Source: Anaerolineae bacterium (GTDB lineage: Bacteria > Chloroflexota > Anaerolineae > Anaerolineales > UBA4823). Taken from it: DNA of 64,000 nucleotides. The notes under the pieces were generated by a model that did not search any database, had not been told where the DNA came from, and saw only the letters and a program-made list of their open reading frames with translations. Shown here in pieces: positions 25,301 to 34,316 of this stretch (its first letter is position 1; the number at the start of each line of letters is the position of its first letter). The stretch spans positions 1 through 64,000 of the forward strand of contig QEXX01000016.1 in the NCBI GenBank assembly GCA_003130835.1, written 5' to 3'. Made by a program: the position numbers and the translations under genes.

Positions 25301-26145
25301 ACCCGACTTACCCTTTTTTCTCTGATGAAGACTTAAAACGGCTCGAACCTTTCTTGAAAATTGGGCTGCTAGCAACGGTTAATCCTGAGGGCTTGCCTCA
25401 CCTCACGTTCATCTCCAGCCTGAGGCCCAATACTCCCACGCAATTGACTTTTGGGCAGTTTTCCGAGGGTAAAAGCAAAGAATACATCCGCCAAAACCCG
25501 AAAGTCGGTTTCCTGATGATGACTTTGCAAAAAGACCTCTGGCGCGGCAAAGCAACCTTCACTCACACCGCCAAACAAGGGGCGGAATACGACGATTATA
25601 ACAATGTGCCCATGTTCCGCTACAACTCCTATTTCGGCGTGCATACGGTTTATTACCTAGACCTGCTCTACCATCTTGGGCGTCAACCCTTACCGATGAA
25701 TCAGATTATCCCGGCTGCCATTTTGACCCTCCTGGCAAAAACAGTAGCTCCGCTGCGCCATCAGAACCCAGTCTTTAATATTTGGACGCGCCAACTGCTT
25801 GCCAAGCTCGATACGCTGAAGTTCTTAGCCTATATCGATCAAGATGGTTACCCCATGATCATTCCAGTAATCCAAGCCCAACCGGCTGGGCTGGAACATT
25901 TGCTCTTCTCGGCGCAGGTATATGGCGAAGAGATACGAGGACTTCAAGCGGGCACACCGGTTGCCGTGCTGGGTTTGGCATTAAGCATGGAAGACGTCCT
26001 GGTGCGCGGTGAGTTTCAGGGTTTGAAACGTCGCGCCGGTATCGTCTGTGGGCAAGTCAAGGTTGATTGGGTTTACAACTCGATGCCTCCTGCGCCAGGC
26101 CAAATCTATCCCCCGTTGCCCCTTGAAGCGGTGCAGGAATTTTAA
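25297..26145 (+). CDS. FMN-binding split-barrel (pyridoxamine oxidase-like) protein
   Basis: The 282-residue protein starts at the ATG overlapping the activase stop. Residues about 15-130 resemble the pyridoxamine 5'-phosphate oxidase-type split barrel (GLLATVNPEGLPHLTFISSL, then KVGFLMMTLQKDLWRGKATF). A second, weaker barrel-like part, KFLAYIDQDGYPMIIPVIQAQPAGLEHLLF, spans about 185-215. It probably binds flavin. Tight coupling to the glycyl radical enzyme and activase suggests a redox or substrate-processing role in that pathway. No precise function can be assigned. Confidence 0.8.
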   Translation: MNPTYPFFSDEDLKRLEPFLKIGLLATVNPEGLPHLTFISSLRPNTPTQLTFGQFSEGKSKEYIRQNPKVGFLMMTLQKDLWRGKATFTHTAKQGAEYDDYNNVPMFRYNSYFGVHTVYYLDLLYHLGRQPLPMNQIIPAAILTLLAKTVAPLRHQNPVFNIWTRQLLAKLDTLKFLAYIDQDGYPMIIPVIQAQPAGLEHLLFSAQVYGEEIRGLQAGTPVAVLGLALSMEDVLVRGEFQGLKRRAGIVCGQVKVDWVYNSMPPAPGQIYPPLPLEAVQEF

Positions 26146-26180
26146 CAAATCCATTCTCCTACAACTTGAGATAGACCCTC

Positions 26181-26218
26181 AGGTCAAGGGCATGAAGGCT
26201 CTTGACCTTTTGGCGTTT
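26181..26218 (+). terminator. Terminator of the glycyl radical operon
   Basis: The stem AGGTCAAG (26181-26188) with CTTGACCT (26201-26208) is extended inside by GC/GC around an ATGAAG loop. TTTGGCGTTTT follows. It lies 35 bp after the last gene of the operon. Confidence 0.7.
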
Positions 26219-26336
26219 TGCTAAGGAGAAAAAACGCACCGGTTGCAGGGTGAAATCAAGTCAGGTTGAGGGAAGTGCCGCCTCATCCTTGGGAATCAAG
26301 ATCGGTATGAGCACCAACTTTTACCCTACTTAAGAT

Positions 26337-26415
26337 CTGACGTTACGCAGTTCATTCGTGCCGCGACATTCATGTCGCCTGAAACCACGAGATAAATCTC
26401 GCGCTACTGCGTAAG
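26337..26415 (-). repeat. Solo inverted copy of the left-edge repeat element
   Basis: The reverse complement of this 79-bp segment matches positions 232-310 with about five differences and no gaps. Its ends, TTACGCAG (26343-26350) and CTGCGTAA (26407-26414), are themselves inverted repeats, so the element has the symmetry of a small MITE or REP sequence. It overlaps the 3' end of pyrD and supplies that gene's last two sense codons and its TAG stop. Confidence 0.85.
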
Positions 26416-27450
26416 GTGAGTTAAGATTTCTTTTACCAACCCAGGACCCTTATAAACCAAGCCTGTATACACCTGAATGAGATTCGCTCCCGCGTCTAAC
26501 ATTTGCAGGGCTTGCTCAGCCCCCAGAATTCCCCCTACCCCAATGACCGGGAGAGCTTCCCCCCACTGTTGACGAATTTTCTTCACCATCGCCAGGCTTA
26601 GAGGGAATAAAGGCAATCCGCTTAAGCCACCGCTTTCGCTTGCCCGAGAGCTAAGTTGAAGAATGTCCGGGCTTAAGCCTTGGCGTTGAATGGTCGTATT
26701 CGTAGCGATCACCCCATCCATTTCTTGTTTCTGGATCACCTCAAGCACATCCCCTAACTCGGCATCACTCAAATCCGGGGCAACCTTCACCAGAATGGGT
26801 ATTCGCCGACCCAACTCAGCTTGAGCTGCCTTGCGACGTAGGTTCAAGCTGCCCAATAGGTCATCCAACGCCTGACGAGCTTGCAATTGACGCAACCCAA
26901 CCGTATTGGGAGAACTGACATTGATCGCCAAGTAATCCGCCAGCGGAGCAAAGATGTCGAACAAAGCCAGATAATCTTCTACGGCTCTTTCCAAGGGAGT
27001 ATCTTTGTTTTTTCCCAAATTGACCCCGAGGATGACATCCCTGGAAGGACGATGACGAAGCTGACCAGCCACAAAGGCCGCTCCTCGTCCAGGAAAGCCC
27101 AGACGGTTGATGAGTGCCTGACACTCTGGCAAGCGAAAGAGGCGCGGCTGCGGGTTTCCGGGTTGAGGCTTGAGAGTCACGGTGCCGATCTCGATGTGCC
27201 CAAATCCCAAGCAAGCTAATCCCTTCCAGGCGACACCGTCTTTATCATAGCCGGCTGCTAATCCAACCCAATTGGGGAAAGTCAACCCAAAACAGGTTAC
27301 CGGCTGAGGCGTTGCCGTAAAGAGCTTTTTAAGCAGAGAGGCGAGCGGCGGGACACGTCCACTCGTCCCAATCAAGGTTAAGGTCAGCTTGTGAACCAAT
27401 TCCGGGTCAAAGCGGAAGAGGACATCCCGCACTGGTGCATAGAGACTCAT
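26404..27450 (-). CDS. pyrD: Dihydroorotate dehydrogenase (quinone), class 2
   Basis: The enzyme oxidises dihydroorotate to orotate with FMN, passing electrons to quinone at the membrane. The N-terminal helical extension (MSLYAPVRDVLFRFDPELVHKL) marks the class 2 membrane-associated type. LAAGYDKDG binds FMN, and the catalytic serine lies in NVSSPNT (about residue 178), followed by TNTT and GVGGI phosphate-binding segments. At 348 residues it has normal length. The ATG overlaps the pyrFE stop by four bases. The final Thr-Gln-stop is encoded within a mobile-type repeat, so the extreme C-terminus may differ from relatives. Confidence 0.96.
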   Translation of the reverse strand: MSLYAPVRDVLFRFDPELVHKLTLTLIGTSGRVPPLASLLKKLFTATPQPVTCFGLTFPNWVGLAAGYDKDGVAWKGLACLGFGHIEIGTVTLKPQPGNPQPRLFRLPECQALINRLGFPGRGAAFVAGQLRHRPSRDVILGVNLGKNKDTPLERAVEDYLALFDIFAPLADYLAINVSSPNTVGLRQLQARQALDDLLGSLNLRRKAAQAELGRRIPILVKVAPDLSDAELGDVLEVIQKQEMDGVIATNTTIQRQGLSPDILQLSSRASESGGLSGLPLFPLSLAMVKKIRQQWGEALPVIGVGGILGAEQALQMLDAGANLIQVYTGLVYKGPGLVKEILTHLTQ

Positions 27451-28892
27451 TCCGATGCTGTCCTTTGCAGAAATGTCCGCACTTCTTGACAGGTTTGGGC
27501 GTCAAGCTTGCCTTGCCGTTGCCATTCATCGAGTAATTCGCTCAAACGAAACACGCTATGCAGCGTATAGCCTCGCTCTGCCAAGGCTTCGGCTGCTCCA
27601 GATTGGCGGTCAATCAAAACCACCACATCCTTGACGGTTAAGCCTGCCTGAGTGAGCTTTTCAATCCCCTCAAATTTGCTACCGCCGGTGGTTGCCAAAT
27701 CGTCAATCAAGACCACTCGTTCGCCCGGATAATACTCGCCTTCGATGTCGGCTCTCGTGCCATACGCTTTTGCTTCGCGGCGCGGGTAAATCCAGGCATA
27801 CTCCCCTTGCAAGCTGATGGCTGCAGCGATGGGCAAGGCTGCATAAGGAATCGCTGCCAAGCGGTCAAAGGTCAATTGCGCTAAAATGGGTAAATAGGCA
27901 GCCGCCACTTCTGCCAAGAGGGAGGGATACCCCACCAGACGGCGCAAATCAATGTAAATTGGCGAGATTAACCCAGATTTCAAGGTAAATTGACCAAACC
28001 GTACACAGCCGCTTTCCAACAAACCATCGGCGACGCGACGCAATTGGGAGGAGAAAGGCAAGCGCGTGAGCTGGCGCTCCTGCTCTTGGAGAAGCTGCGC
28101 ACGGTAACGATTGATCCTCTCTTGGAACTGCCTTGCTGCTTCAGGTGGATTTAGGCTATGCGCAATTGAACGGGAGACATTGATTAGCATCCCCAAGCCA
28201 TCTCCCCGTAATCCACTCCGTAATGCAGCCTCCAAATCTCCCCCTTGCGCTCCAACCCCCGGCACTAACAACCACAGCTCTGGAACGATGGCGCGAATGC
28301 GTTCAATTGCCTCTGGATAGGTCGCTCCAGCAACCAACCCAACGTTCCCCCGCTGGTTGAGCTGGTTAGCCAACTGTGCCACTCGTTCATATAGCCTTTC
28401 CCCGACAGCCCCCTTACCAGTTAGGCGCGCTTCCTGCAGGAAATCGGCACTCGGGTTAGAGGTCTTGCAAAGGAGGAAAGCACCATGTTGGGGATCGGTG
28501 ACAAATGGCTCAAGCGCGTCCACGCCCAAATAAGGATTAACCGTGATCGCATCTGCCCCTAACCACTCGAAGGCCGCCCGAGCATAGGCTTGGGCGGAAG
28601 AAGCGATATCCCCTCGCTTAGCATCCAAGATCAATGGGATGTCCTTTGGAACCGAAGCGATGATTTCCTTCAATACCGCCCAGCCCTCCGAGCCGAAGGC
28701 TTCAAAAAAGGCACTATTCGGTTTGAACGCTGCCGCATAAGGGGCACATTGCTCGATCAAATCCAAACAATATCGCCGCAACGATTCCGCCGTCGGTTGC
28801 GGCAGATCGGAGATTTGTGGATCGATGCCGACGCAGAGCAGCGAAGGCACTGTGCGGCAGCGTTCTTCTAATTTCTCGACAAAGGCTTTCAT
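27447..28892 (-). CDS. pyrFE: Orotidine-5'-phosphate decarboxylase / orotate phosphoribosyltransferase fusion
   Basis: The 481-residue bifunctional enzyme performs the last two steps of UMP synthesis. The N-terminal OMP decarboxylase (residues about 1-270) is the type 2 subfamily, with the catalytic segment LDAKRGDIASSAQAYA near residue 90. The C-terminal orotate phosphoribosyltransferase (about 285-480) carries the PRPP motif VVLIDDLATTGGSKFEG. The order (F then E) is opposite to eukaryotic UMP synthase. It is the third gene of pyrC-pyrB-pyrFE-pyrD, starting 7 bp after pyrB and overlapping pyrD. Confidence 0.95.
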   Translation of the reverse strand: MKAFVEKLEERCRTVPSLLCVGIDPQISDLPQPTAESLRRYCLDLIEQCAPYAAAFKPNSAFFEAFGSEGWAVLKEIIASVPKDIPLILDAKRGDIASSAQAYARAAFEWLGADAITVNPYLGVDALEPFVTDPQHGAFLLCKTSNPSADFLQEARLTGKGAVGERLYERVAQLANQLNQRGNVGLVAGATYPEAIERIRAIVPELWLLVPGVGAQGGDLEAALRSGLRGDGLGMLINVSRSIAHSLNPPEAARQFQERINRYRAQLLQEQERQLTRLPFSSQLRRVADGLLESGCVRFGQFTLKSGLISPIYIDLRRLVGYPSLLAEVAAAYLPILAQLTFDRLAAIPYAALPIAAAISLQGEYAWIYPRREAKAYGTRADIEGEYYPGERVVLIDDLATTGGSKFEGIEKLTQAGLTVKDVVVLIDRQSGAAEALAERGYTLHSVFRLSELLDEWQRQGKLDAQTCQEVRTFLQRTASE

Positions 28893-28899
28893 GAGGGAA

Positions 28900-29892
28900 T
28901 TAGGCTCTTCCTAAAACCATCGCCAATAATGCCATGCGCACGTACAAGCCATATTCCATCTGGCGGAAATAGGCTGCGCGGGGATCACTATCGAACTCCA
29001 TACTGATCTCGCCCACGCGCGGCAGGGGGTGCATGACGATCATACGGTCTTTGGCTGCCTGCATCACCTGCGGGGTGATCACATAGGCGTCCTTAACGCT
29101 TTCATATTCGTCCAGATTCTCAAAGCGTTCTTTTTGCACACGCGTTACATACAAGACATCCGTCTGGGGCAAGACCTCATCCAAGCTCGTGTACTCCTTT
29201 TGGACGATATTCTTTTCATTTAGCTCTGCGATAATCTCTTCGGGCATGCGCAGGATTTCCGGTGAGACGTAGTTGAGTTTTACATCATACAGGGAGAGCA
29301 ATCGGGCTAAAGAGTGCACCGTCCGTCCGTACTTTAAATCCCCTAACATGGTTACGGTCAGCCCATCTACCTGATTCAACTCACTGACAATGGTAAAGAG
29401 GTCTAACAAGGCTTGGGTAGGATGCTCACCCACCCCATCGCCGGCGTTAATGATCGGTTTGCGGGCATATTGGGCTGCCAAGGCGGATGCGCCGATCTCC
29501 GGATGGCGTAAAACGATCACATCGGCATAACACTCTAACGTCCGCACTGTATCGGGCAAGGACTCTCCCTTTGCAACCGAAGAGTACCTTACCTCATTGA
29601 TTGGGATGACACTGCCTCCCAAGCGTTCCATCGCTGAAGTAAACGACGAAGACGTACGCGTGGAGGGTTCGTAAAACAAATTCGCAAGGATTTTACCTTT
29701 GAGCAAATCAAAGGTGCCAATGCGCTCAACCATCTCACGCATTTCGTGGGCAACGCCAAAGATATACTCCAAATCAGCGCGATTGAACTGTTTGACAGAG
29801 AGGATGTCTTTGCCATAAAAGCGCCCGGTGCGTTGCTCACCGAATGGCAAGTAAGGGCTTTGCTTGCGAAATGGAGGGAAATAGGTAGCCAT
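28900..29892 (-). CDS. pyrB: Aspartate carbamoyltransferase, catalytic subunit
   Basis: The enzyme joins carbamoyl phosphate and aspartate. The 330-residue protein has the carbamoyl phosphate motif [21 protein letters not shown] (split here as [10 protein letters not shown] and following), [19 protein letters not shown] and [10 protein letters not shown]. No pyrI regulatory gene is adjacent, so allosteric control may be absent. The start is the ATG at 29892, eight bases after AGGAG; longer readings would run into pyrC. It lies 16 bp after pyrC. Confidence 0.95.
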   Translation of the reverse strand: MATYFPPFRKQSPYLPFGEQRTGRFYGKDILSVKQFNRADLEYIFGVAHEMREMVERIGTFDLLKGKILANLFYEPSTRTSSSFTSAMERLGGSVIPINEVRYSSVAKGESLPDTVRTLECYADVIVLRHPEIGASALAAQYARKPIINAGDGVGEHPTQALLDLFTIVSELNQVDGLTVTMLGDLKYGRTVHSLARLLSLYDVKLNYVSPEILRMPEEIIAELNEKNIVQKEYTSLDEVLPQTDVLYVTRVQKERFENLDEYESVKDAYVITPQVMQAAKDRMIVMHPLPRVGEISMEFDSDPRAAYFRQMEYGLYVRMALLAMVLGRA

Positions 29893-29908
29893 ACTCATTA
29901 CTCCTAGT

Positions 29909-30982
29909 CTAAGATAAACCGATCTCTCGGATAGATTGACCAAAACCCGGCCAGGCGAATACCCGGCCTGCTTCATACGCGGTTTGGCCGCGTAAAACCA
30001 CCCGCTGAACCCGGCCTTTCACCCGTCGCCCTTCAAACGGCGTCCAAGCACAACGGCTGTAAAGTTCTCGCCCTTGAATAACCCATTCTTGATCGGTATC
30101 TACTTCGACCCAAGTATCAGGTTGATCCGGGAGATGAAAGATCTTTTTCGGGTTGGTGTATAAACGTAGAATCACATCCTCCAAACTCAATTTCCCCTGG
30201 TGAACTGCGCTGAGCAGCAAAGGCAAGATGGTCTCCAGCCCAGGAAAACCAGGTGGAGGGTTCGGACCGTCTTTTTCACTCAGAGTGTGAGGAGCATGAT
30301 CGGTAGCAAAACAATCGATGACCTCCAGGTTTTCCCATAAACAGCGTTGATCCTCCCTGCTATTCAAGCGCGGGCGCACTTCGCTGCGCCCTTCACCGAT
30401 CAATAGAGCATCTTCCTCGCTCAAAAAGAGATGGTGGGGACAAACCTCGCAGGTGACCGCGATCCCTTTCTCTTTTGCTTTTCGAATCAGGAGAATTTCT
30501 TCTGCTTTCGAGACATGGGCGATATGAACCGGGCGATCAAATAACTCAGCCATGAGAATCATCGCCGCTAACGTGCGCCCTTCCGCATGAGCCACAATTG
30601 GGCTTTCCTTCGGCCAATTCTCGACGTGATCCATCCAGATGCGCATGTCATCAAGGCGTAGGGGCCCATAGGTTTGGTCAAGATACATTTTCAGCCCTGC
30701 TGCCCACTTTGCCAGACTCGGCAGGCTTTTAGCATTGTCGGGGCCGGCGCCAACATATTGGGCGTAGTCGCAACGCGCCTTCTGAGCTGCTAGGCTTAAG
30801 GCCTCCTGAAAGGTCGCTTCATCGGTAATCGGCGGCTGAGTGTTAGGCATAGCTAAAACCAGCGTAAAGCCTCCAGCCAAGGCGGCTGCTGTCCCGCTAT
30901 CCCAATCTTCTTTATGCGTTGCGCCAGGCTCCCTCAGATGGACATGCACATCGATCAAACCGGGCAATCGAACAAAGCTCAT
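29909..30982 (-). CDS. pyrC: Dihydroorotase
   Basis: The 357-residue zinc amidohydrolase cyclises carbamoyl aspartate. The metal-binding [10 protein letters not shown] motif is at residues about 11-20. Further conserved segments are [27 protein letters not shown] and the catalytic region [14 protein letters not shown]. It is the first structural gene of the pyr operon. The ATG at 30982 is preceded by AGGAG, and a leader ORF ends only 12 bases upstream. Between promoter and ATG stands a perfect intrinsic terminator, so expression is very likely set by attenuation. Confidence 0.96.
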   Translation of the reverse strand: MSFVRLPGLIDVHVHLREPGATHKEDWDSGTAAALAGGFTLVLAMPNTQPPITDEATFQEALSLAAQKARCDYAQYVGAGPDNAKSLPSLAKWAAGLKMYLDQTYGPLRLDDMRIWMDHVENWPKESPIVAHAEGRTLAAMILMAELFDRPVHIAHVSKAEEILLIRKAKEKGIAVTCEVCPHHLFLSEEDALLIGEGRSEVRPRLNSREDQRCLWENLEVIDCFATDHAPHTLSEKDGPNPPPGFPGLETILPLLLSAVHQGKLSLEDVILRLYTNPKKIFHLPDQPDTWVEVDTDQEWVIQGRELYSRCAWTPFEGRRVKGRVQRVVLRGQTAYEAGRVFAWPGFGQSIREIGLS

Positions 30983-30994
30983 CCTGCTCCTCTC

Positions 30995-31129
30995 CTAATA
31001 GACAAAAAAGAAGGTTGCTTTGGAAAGCAACCTTCCGACCTGCAAAAAGGGAAAATCCAGAAAAACGCCCTCAGAACATTGGATTCTGGGGCGTTGCTGT
31101 CTTAAGATTGAATAAACCTGCTCAAACAT
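30995..31129 (-). CDS. Candidate 44-aa pyr leader peptide (PyrL-like)
   Basis: This 45-codon frame (44 residues plus TAG) begins almost at the predicted transcription start and ends 12 bases before the pyrC ATG. It reads through both leader hairpins, and the terminator's T run encodes Phe-Phe-Phe (residues 40-42). E. coli PyrL, the leader of pyrBI, is also 44 residues long and also spans a U-rich pause region and the attenuator. The residue sequences are not similar, which is expected if only translation itself matters. No ribosome site is visible, so initiation would be nearly leaderless. Confidence 0.6.
   Translation of the reverse strand: MFEQVYSILRQQRPRIQCSEGVFLDFPFLQVGRLLSKATFFFVY
31004..31095 (-). 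promoter_or_regulatory. pyr operon attenuator with upstream pause hairpin
   Basis: On the minus strand the first hairpin (31095-31064) pairs AACGCCC with GGGCGTT and CAGAA with TTCTG. It is followed by T-rich stretches (TTTTT, TTTT, TTTTT). The second, a perfect inverted repeat of 12 bp at 31035-31010, is followed by TTTTTT (31009-31004) and is an intrinsic terminator placed before pyrC. A weak UTP supply would slow polymerase in the T-rich stretch and let a ribosome on the leader ORF open the terminator, as in E. coli pyrBI. No PyrR-binding consensus was found. Confidence 0.75.
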
Positions 31130-31137
31130 TCCGCATG

Positions 31138-31165
31138 ATTTTACAGCGATTCCCGATTCTGTCAA
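31138..31165 (-). promoter_or_regulatory. Promoter of the pyr operon
   Basis: On the minus strand, TTGACA (31165-31160) and TAAAAT (31143-31138) are 16 bp apart. Transcription would start near 31131, just before the leader ORF ATG at 31129. The 320-bp interval 30983-31302 otherwise holds only the leader. Confidence 0.8.
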
Positions 31166-31302
31166 GAGAAATTGGTTGGCATTAATCACCTTCTAAAGCG
31201 AAAAAAGAAATAGATGGTTTGTTCTCCCATAAAGCTGTGAGAATGAACTCGGCGAAGATCACCCGTAGATTCAGTTGTGGTCAAGCTCACCTAAGGGGCG
31301 GT

Positions 31303-32070
31303 TTACCAATTCCACTGGCGTAATTCCGCTAATGCTTGATAGGCGGTTAAGTCTAATTGAAGGGGGGTGATGGACACGTACCCTTGTGCAATTGCCCCAT
31401 AATCGGTACCTTCCTCAGGGATAGCCGTAGGCGTTTCTCCACCGATCCAATAATACGGGCGACCGCGTGGATCAAGCCGTTTATCTAACGAATCCCGATA
31501 GACGCGTAACCCTTGGCGGGTCACGCGGAAACCCTTGATCTGTTCAAGCGGGAGAAAGGGAACATTGACGTTTAAGAACACCCCTTTTGGTAACCCTTTC
31601 TCAAAGACACGTTGCACGATTTGTTTTGCAATCACAGCCGCAGGCATGAAATCCAGCGCGGCTTGGTGATTATCCGGACCATCTAACGAGATTGCAATCG
31701 CAGGGACATTGCCCGTGATCACCGCCTCCATGGCAGCCGTTACCGTACCCGAATAGGTAACATCATGTCCGATATTGGAATTTGGATTAATGCCAGAGAC
31801 GACCAGATCGATGGGTTTGGCTACCAAACCCAGCAAAGCTAACGCAACGCAATCGGACGGCGCCCCATCCGAGGCAAGCGCCGTGCAGCCATCCATGAGC
31901 ACGACTTCCTTTACCCGTAAGGGTCGGTGCATCGTTTTGACATGCCCAGATGCTGACCAGTTCTGTTCTGGGGCAATCACACTGACCTCACCCAATTCGC
32001 GCATGGTTTTGACCAACGCCAACAAACCTGGTGCCATCACACCGTCATCATTGGTGACCAAAATGTGCAT
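31303..32070 (-). CDS. surE: 5'/3'-nucleotidase SurE
   Basis: The 255-residue protein is a metal-dependent phosphatase acting on nucleoside monophosphates. The N-terminal ILVTNDDG supplies the metal-binding Asp pair. SGINPNSNIGHDVTYSGTVTAAMEA (residues about 88-112) is the diagnostic SurE stretch, and a GTDYGAIAQGYVSITPL segment lies near the end. The start is the ATG at 32070 after GTGAGG; a GTG four codons upstream is less likely. It lies 217 bp after trpA in the same direction, with a hairpin between, so it is probably transcribed separately or only partly with trp. Confidence 0.95.
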   Translation of the reverse strand: MHILVTNDDGVMAPGLLALVKTMRELGEVSVIAPEQNWSASGHVKTMHRPLRVKEVVLMDGCTALASDGAPSDCVALALLGLVAKPIDLVVSGINPNSNIGHDVTYSGTVTAAMEAVITGNVPAIAISLDGPDNHQAALDFMPAAVIAKQIVQRVFEKGLPKGVFLNVNVPFLPLEQIKGFRVTRQGLRVYRDSLDKRLDPRGRPYYWIGGETPTAIPEEGTDYGAIAQGYVSITPLQLDLTAYQALAELRQWNW

Positions 32071-32209
32071 GATCAACCTCACACAACCCAGAGATTGAGT
32101 GAGATTATACCCCTAGCTTGCCCCGCTGTTAAAAACCACACTGTTCGACTCTTCGCCATGCATCCTCCTGAAGGAGTTTTCTTTCGCCGGCGACAATCAG
32201 AGAAGGGCT

Positions 32210-32254
32210 GCCAACAACAACAGCCCAATGCCATCTCTTGGCTGTTCTTTTGGC
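32210..32254 (-). terminator. Hairpin between trpA and surE
   Basis: The nested stems GCCAA/TTGGC and AACAGCC/GGCTGTT span 32210-32254, 34 bp after the trpA stop. There is no clear T run on the minus strand. It may end or stabilise the trp transcript. Confidence 0.4.
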
Positions 32255-32287
32255 AATGGTGACCTCTGTTTCATCCCGCCAAGTCGT

Positions 32288-33100
32288 TTATTCCCTCACT
32301 CGATCCTCAAGGGCTGCTCGGAGCTGGCTCAGATAGGTCCCAGCAGCTTGGACGGGTTGCTCAGCCTGACGCACCACTTCAATCAAAGCCGAACCGACAA
32401 TGACTCCATCGACCACCTGCCCCAATGAAGCTGCTTGTTCGGGAGTCGAGACTCCAAACCCAACAGCTAACGGAATGTTGGTTAATTGACGTACTTCATG
32501 TAGGAATTCGAAGAGATGAGGTGGCAAAGACTTTCTCGCCCCGGTGACCCCGGTTACGGAAACCACGTACAAAAACCCTTGCGATAACGCAGCAATGCGT
32601 TGGATGCGCGTCACCGGGGTAGTTGGTGCAATCAAATGTACCAAAGCCAAATGGTGCTTGCGGCAATGTTGACGCAATTCATCGGCTTCTTCCGGCGGCA
32701 GATCGGGAATGATCAATCCCTGCACACCGCTCTCGCTGGCAGCCTGAACAAACCGTTCTTCTCCATAGTTAAAAATCGGGTTGTAATACCCCATCAAAAA
32801 GATGGGCGTCGTCAGACCGCCTTGGCGCAGGTCTTGGACAAAGCGCAGACACGTTTGTAGGGTTACGCCATTCTTGAGAGCAGTCTGGGTCGAATGCTGA
32901 ATGGTCGGACCGTCAGCCAATGGATCTGAAAACGGGATGCCCAGCTCGATCAGATCGGCGCCACTCTCTGCCAGTTTGCCTACAATTTCAAATGAAGTGG
33001 GCAAATCAGGATAACCGATGGTGAAATAGGGCATTAAAGCTGCTCGCCCCGTTGCCCGAGTGAGTTGGAAGGTATGTTGAATTAGTTCAAGAGCGTTCAT
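32288..33100 (-). CDS. trpA: Tryptophan synthase alpha chain
   Basis: The 270-residue TIM barrel cleaves indole-3-glycerol phosphate to indole and G3P. The signature [19 protein letters not shown] lies near residues 51-69, the catalytic Glu and Asp being in this segment, and the phosphate-binding [11 protein letters not shown] is near residue 214. The start overlaps the trpB end by 14 bp and has GGAAAG upstream. It is the last gene of the trp operon. Confidence 0.97.
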   Translation of the reverse strand: MNALELIQHTFQLTRATGRAALMPYFTIGYPDLPTSFEIVGKLAESGADLIELGIPFSDPLADGPTIQHSTQTALKNGVTLQTCLRFVQDLRQGGLTTPIFLMGYYNPIFNYGEERFVQAASESGVQGLIIPDLPPEEADELRQHCRKHHLALVHLIAPTTPVTRIQRIAALSQGFLYVVSVTGVTGARKSLPPHLFEFLHEVRQLTNIPLAVGFGVSTPEQAASLGQVVDGVIVGSALIEVVRQAEQPVQAAGTYLSQLRAALEDRVRE

Positions 33101-34316
33101 CGGGTTTCTTTCCGTCTTTAGAAATCACTGCTGTTTGCGACAGCACCTGCATCACGGTATCTAAGTCTTTATCACCCCGACCCGATAAATTGACCAAAAT
33201 CACCTGATCAGTCGGATAGCTTGGCGCTTGTTTAAGCGCTTCAGCGATGGCATGAGCCGATTCCAAAGCCGCTAAAATCCCCTCAGACTTGGCAAGCACC
33301 TGAAAGGCTTGTAGGGCTTCTGCATCGGTGGCAAAGGTGTACTCGGCTCTCGCAATCGAGCGCAAATAGGCATGTTGTGGGCCCACCGCGGGATAGTCCA
33401 AGCCTGCAGAGATGGAATGCGTCTCCGCAATCTGGCCATCCTCGTCTTGGAGCACGTAGGTCATCGTCCCATGCAATACGCCCAGTCTTCCCTTGCGGGG
33501 ATCTGCGAAGCGTGCCGCATGATATCCGCTTTCGATTCCGTTGCCCCCGGCTTCGACGCCGATCAAGCGAACAGTCTGGTCGGAGAGAAAGGCGGAAAAA
33601 ATCCCAATCGCATTCGATCCCCCTCCGACACAAGCGATGACCGCAGACGGGAGTTTTCCCTCTCTCTCAAGAATTTGCTGCCGTGCCTCCCTCCCGATAA
33701 CCGACTGAAAGTCGCGCACAATTTGCGGGTAGGGATAGGGCCCCAAAGCAGAACCTAACAAGTAATGGGTGTGGCGGACATGGGTCACCCAATCACGGAT
33801 GGCTTCATTGATAGCATCTTTGAGCGTTTTTGAGCCGCTGCTAACGGGTTGCACTTTGGCACCAAGCAATTCCATGCGCAACACATTTGGCTTTTGGCGT
33901 TCCATGTCCACTTCGCCCATATAAATCACACACTCTAAGCCGAGTAGAGCTGCTGCTGTAGCCGTTGCAACACCGTGTTGCCCTGCCCCCGTCTCAGCAA
34001 TAACGCGTGTCTTTCCCATTCGTTTCGCCAACAAGGCTTGACCCAGCGCATTATTGATCTTGTGAGCGCCGCTATGGGCTAAATCCTCACGTTTGAGATA
34101 GATTTTTGCCCCTCCCAACGAATGGGATAACCGTTTCGCATAGCTTAAGGGAGTCGGCCGACCTACATAGGTGCGCAAAAGATCGTCAAATTCCTTTTGA
34201 AAATCCACATCTTCCATTGCCTGCCGATATGCCTCTTCCAGCTCATTCAAAGCCGGCATGAGCACCTCTGGGACATATTGGCCGCCAAAGGTTCCAAACT
34301 TTGTTCGATCGATCAT
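33087..34316 (-). CDS. trpB: Tryptophan synthase beta chain
   Basis: The 409-residue PLP enzyme condenses indole with serine. The PLP lysine lies in [20 protein letters not shown] (about residue 93), and the phosphate-binding GGGSNAIG is near residue 240. The short N-terminus with [11 protein letters not shown] marks the canonical TrpB1 type, which pairs with TrpA. It overlaps trpF by four bases and trpA by fourteen, indicating coupled translation. Confidence 0.97.
   Translation of the reverse strand: MIDRTKFGTFGGQYVPEVLMPALNELEEAYRQAMEDVDFQKEFDDLLRTYVGRPTPLSYAKRLSHSLGGAKIYLKREDLAHSGAHKINNALGQALLAKRMGKTRVIAETGAGQHGVATATAAALLGLECVIYMGEVDMERQKPNVLRMELLGAKVQPVSSGSKTLKDAINEAIRDWVTHVRHTHYLLGSALGPYPYPQIVRDFQSVIGREARQQILEREGKLPSAVIACVGGGSNAIGIFSAFLSDQTVRLIGVEAGGNGIESGYHAARFADPRKGRLGVLHGTMTYVLQDEDGQIAETHSISAGLDYPAVGPQHAYLRSIARAEYTFATDAEALQAFQVLAKSEGILAALESAHAIAEALKQAPSYPTDQVILVNLSGRGDKDLDTVMQVLSQTAVISKDGKKPDERS

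Noticed and set aside
29893..29976. Longer PyrB N-terminus
   Set aside because: It would overlap pyrC by 68 bases and ignore the AGGAG site eight bases before 29892.
31004..31095. PyrR-binding attenuator
   Set aside because: The conserved UCCNGNGAGG-type binding loop was not found in the leader, and no pyrR gene lies nearby.
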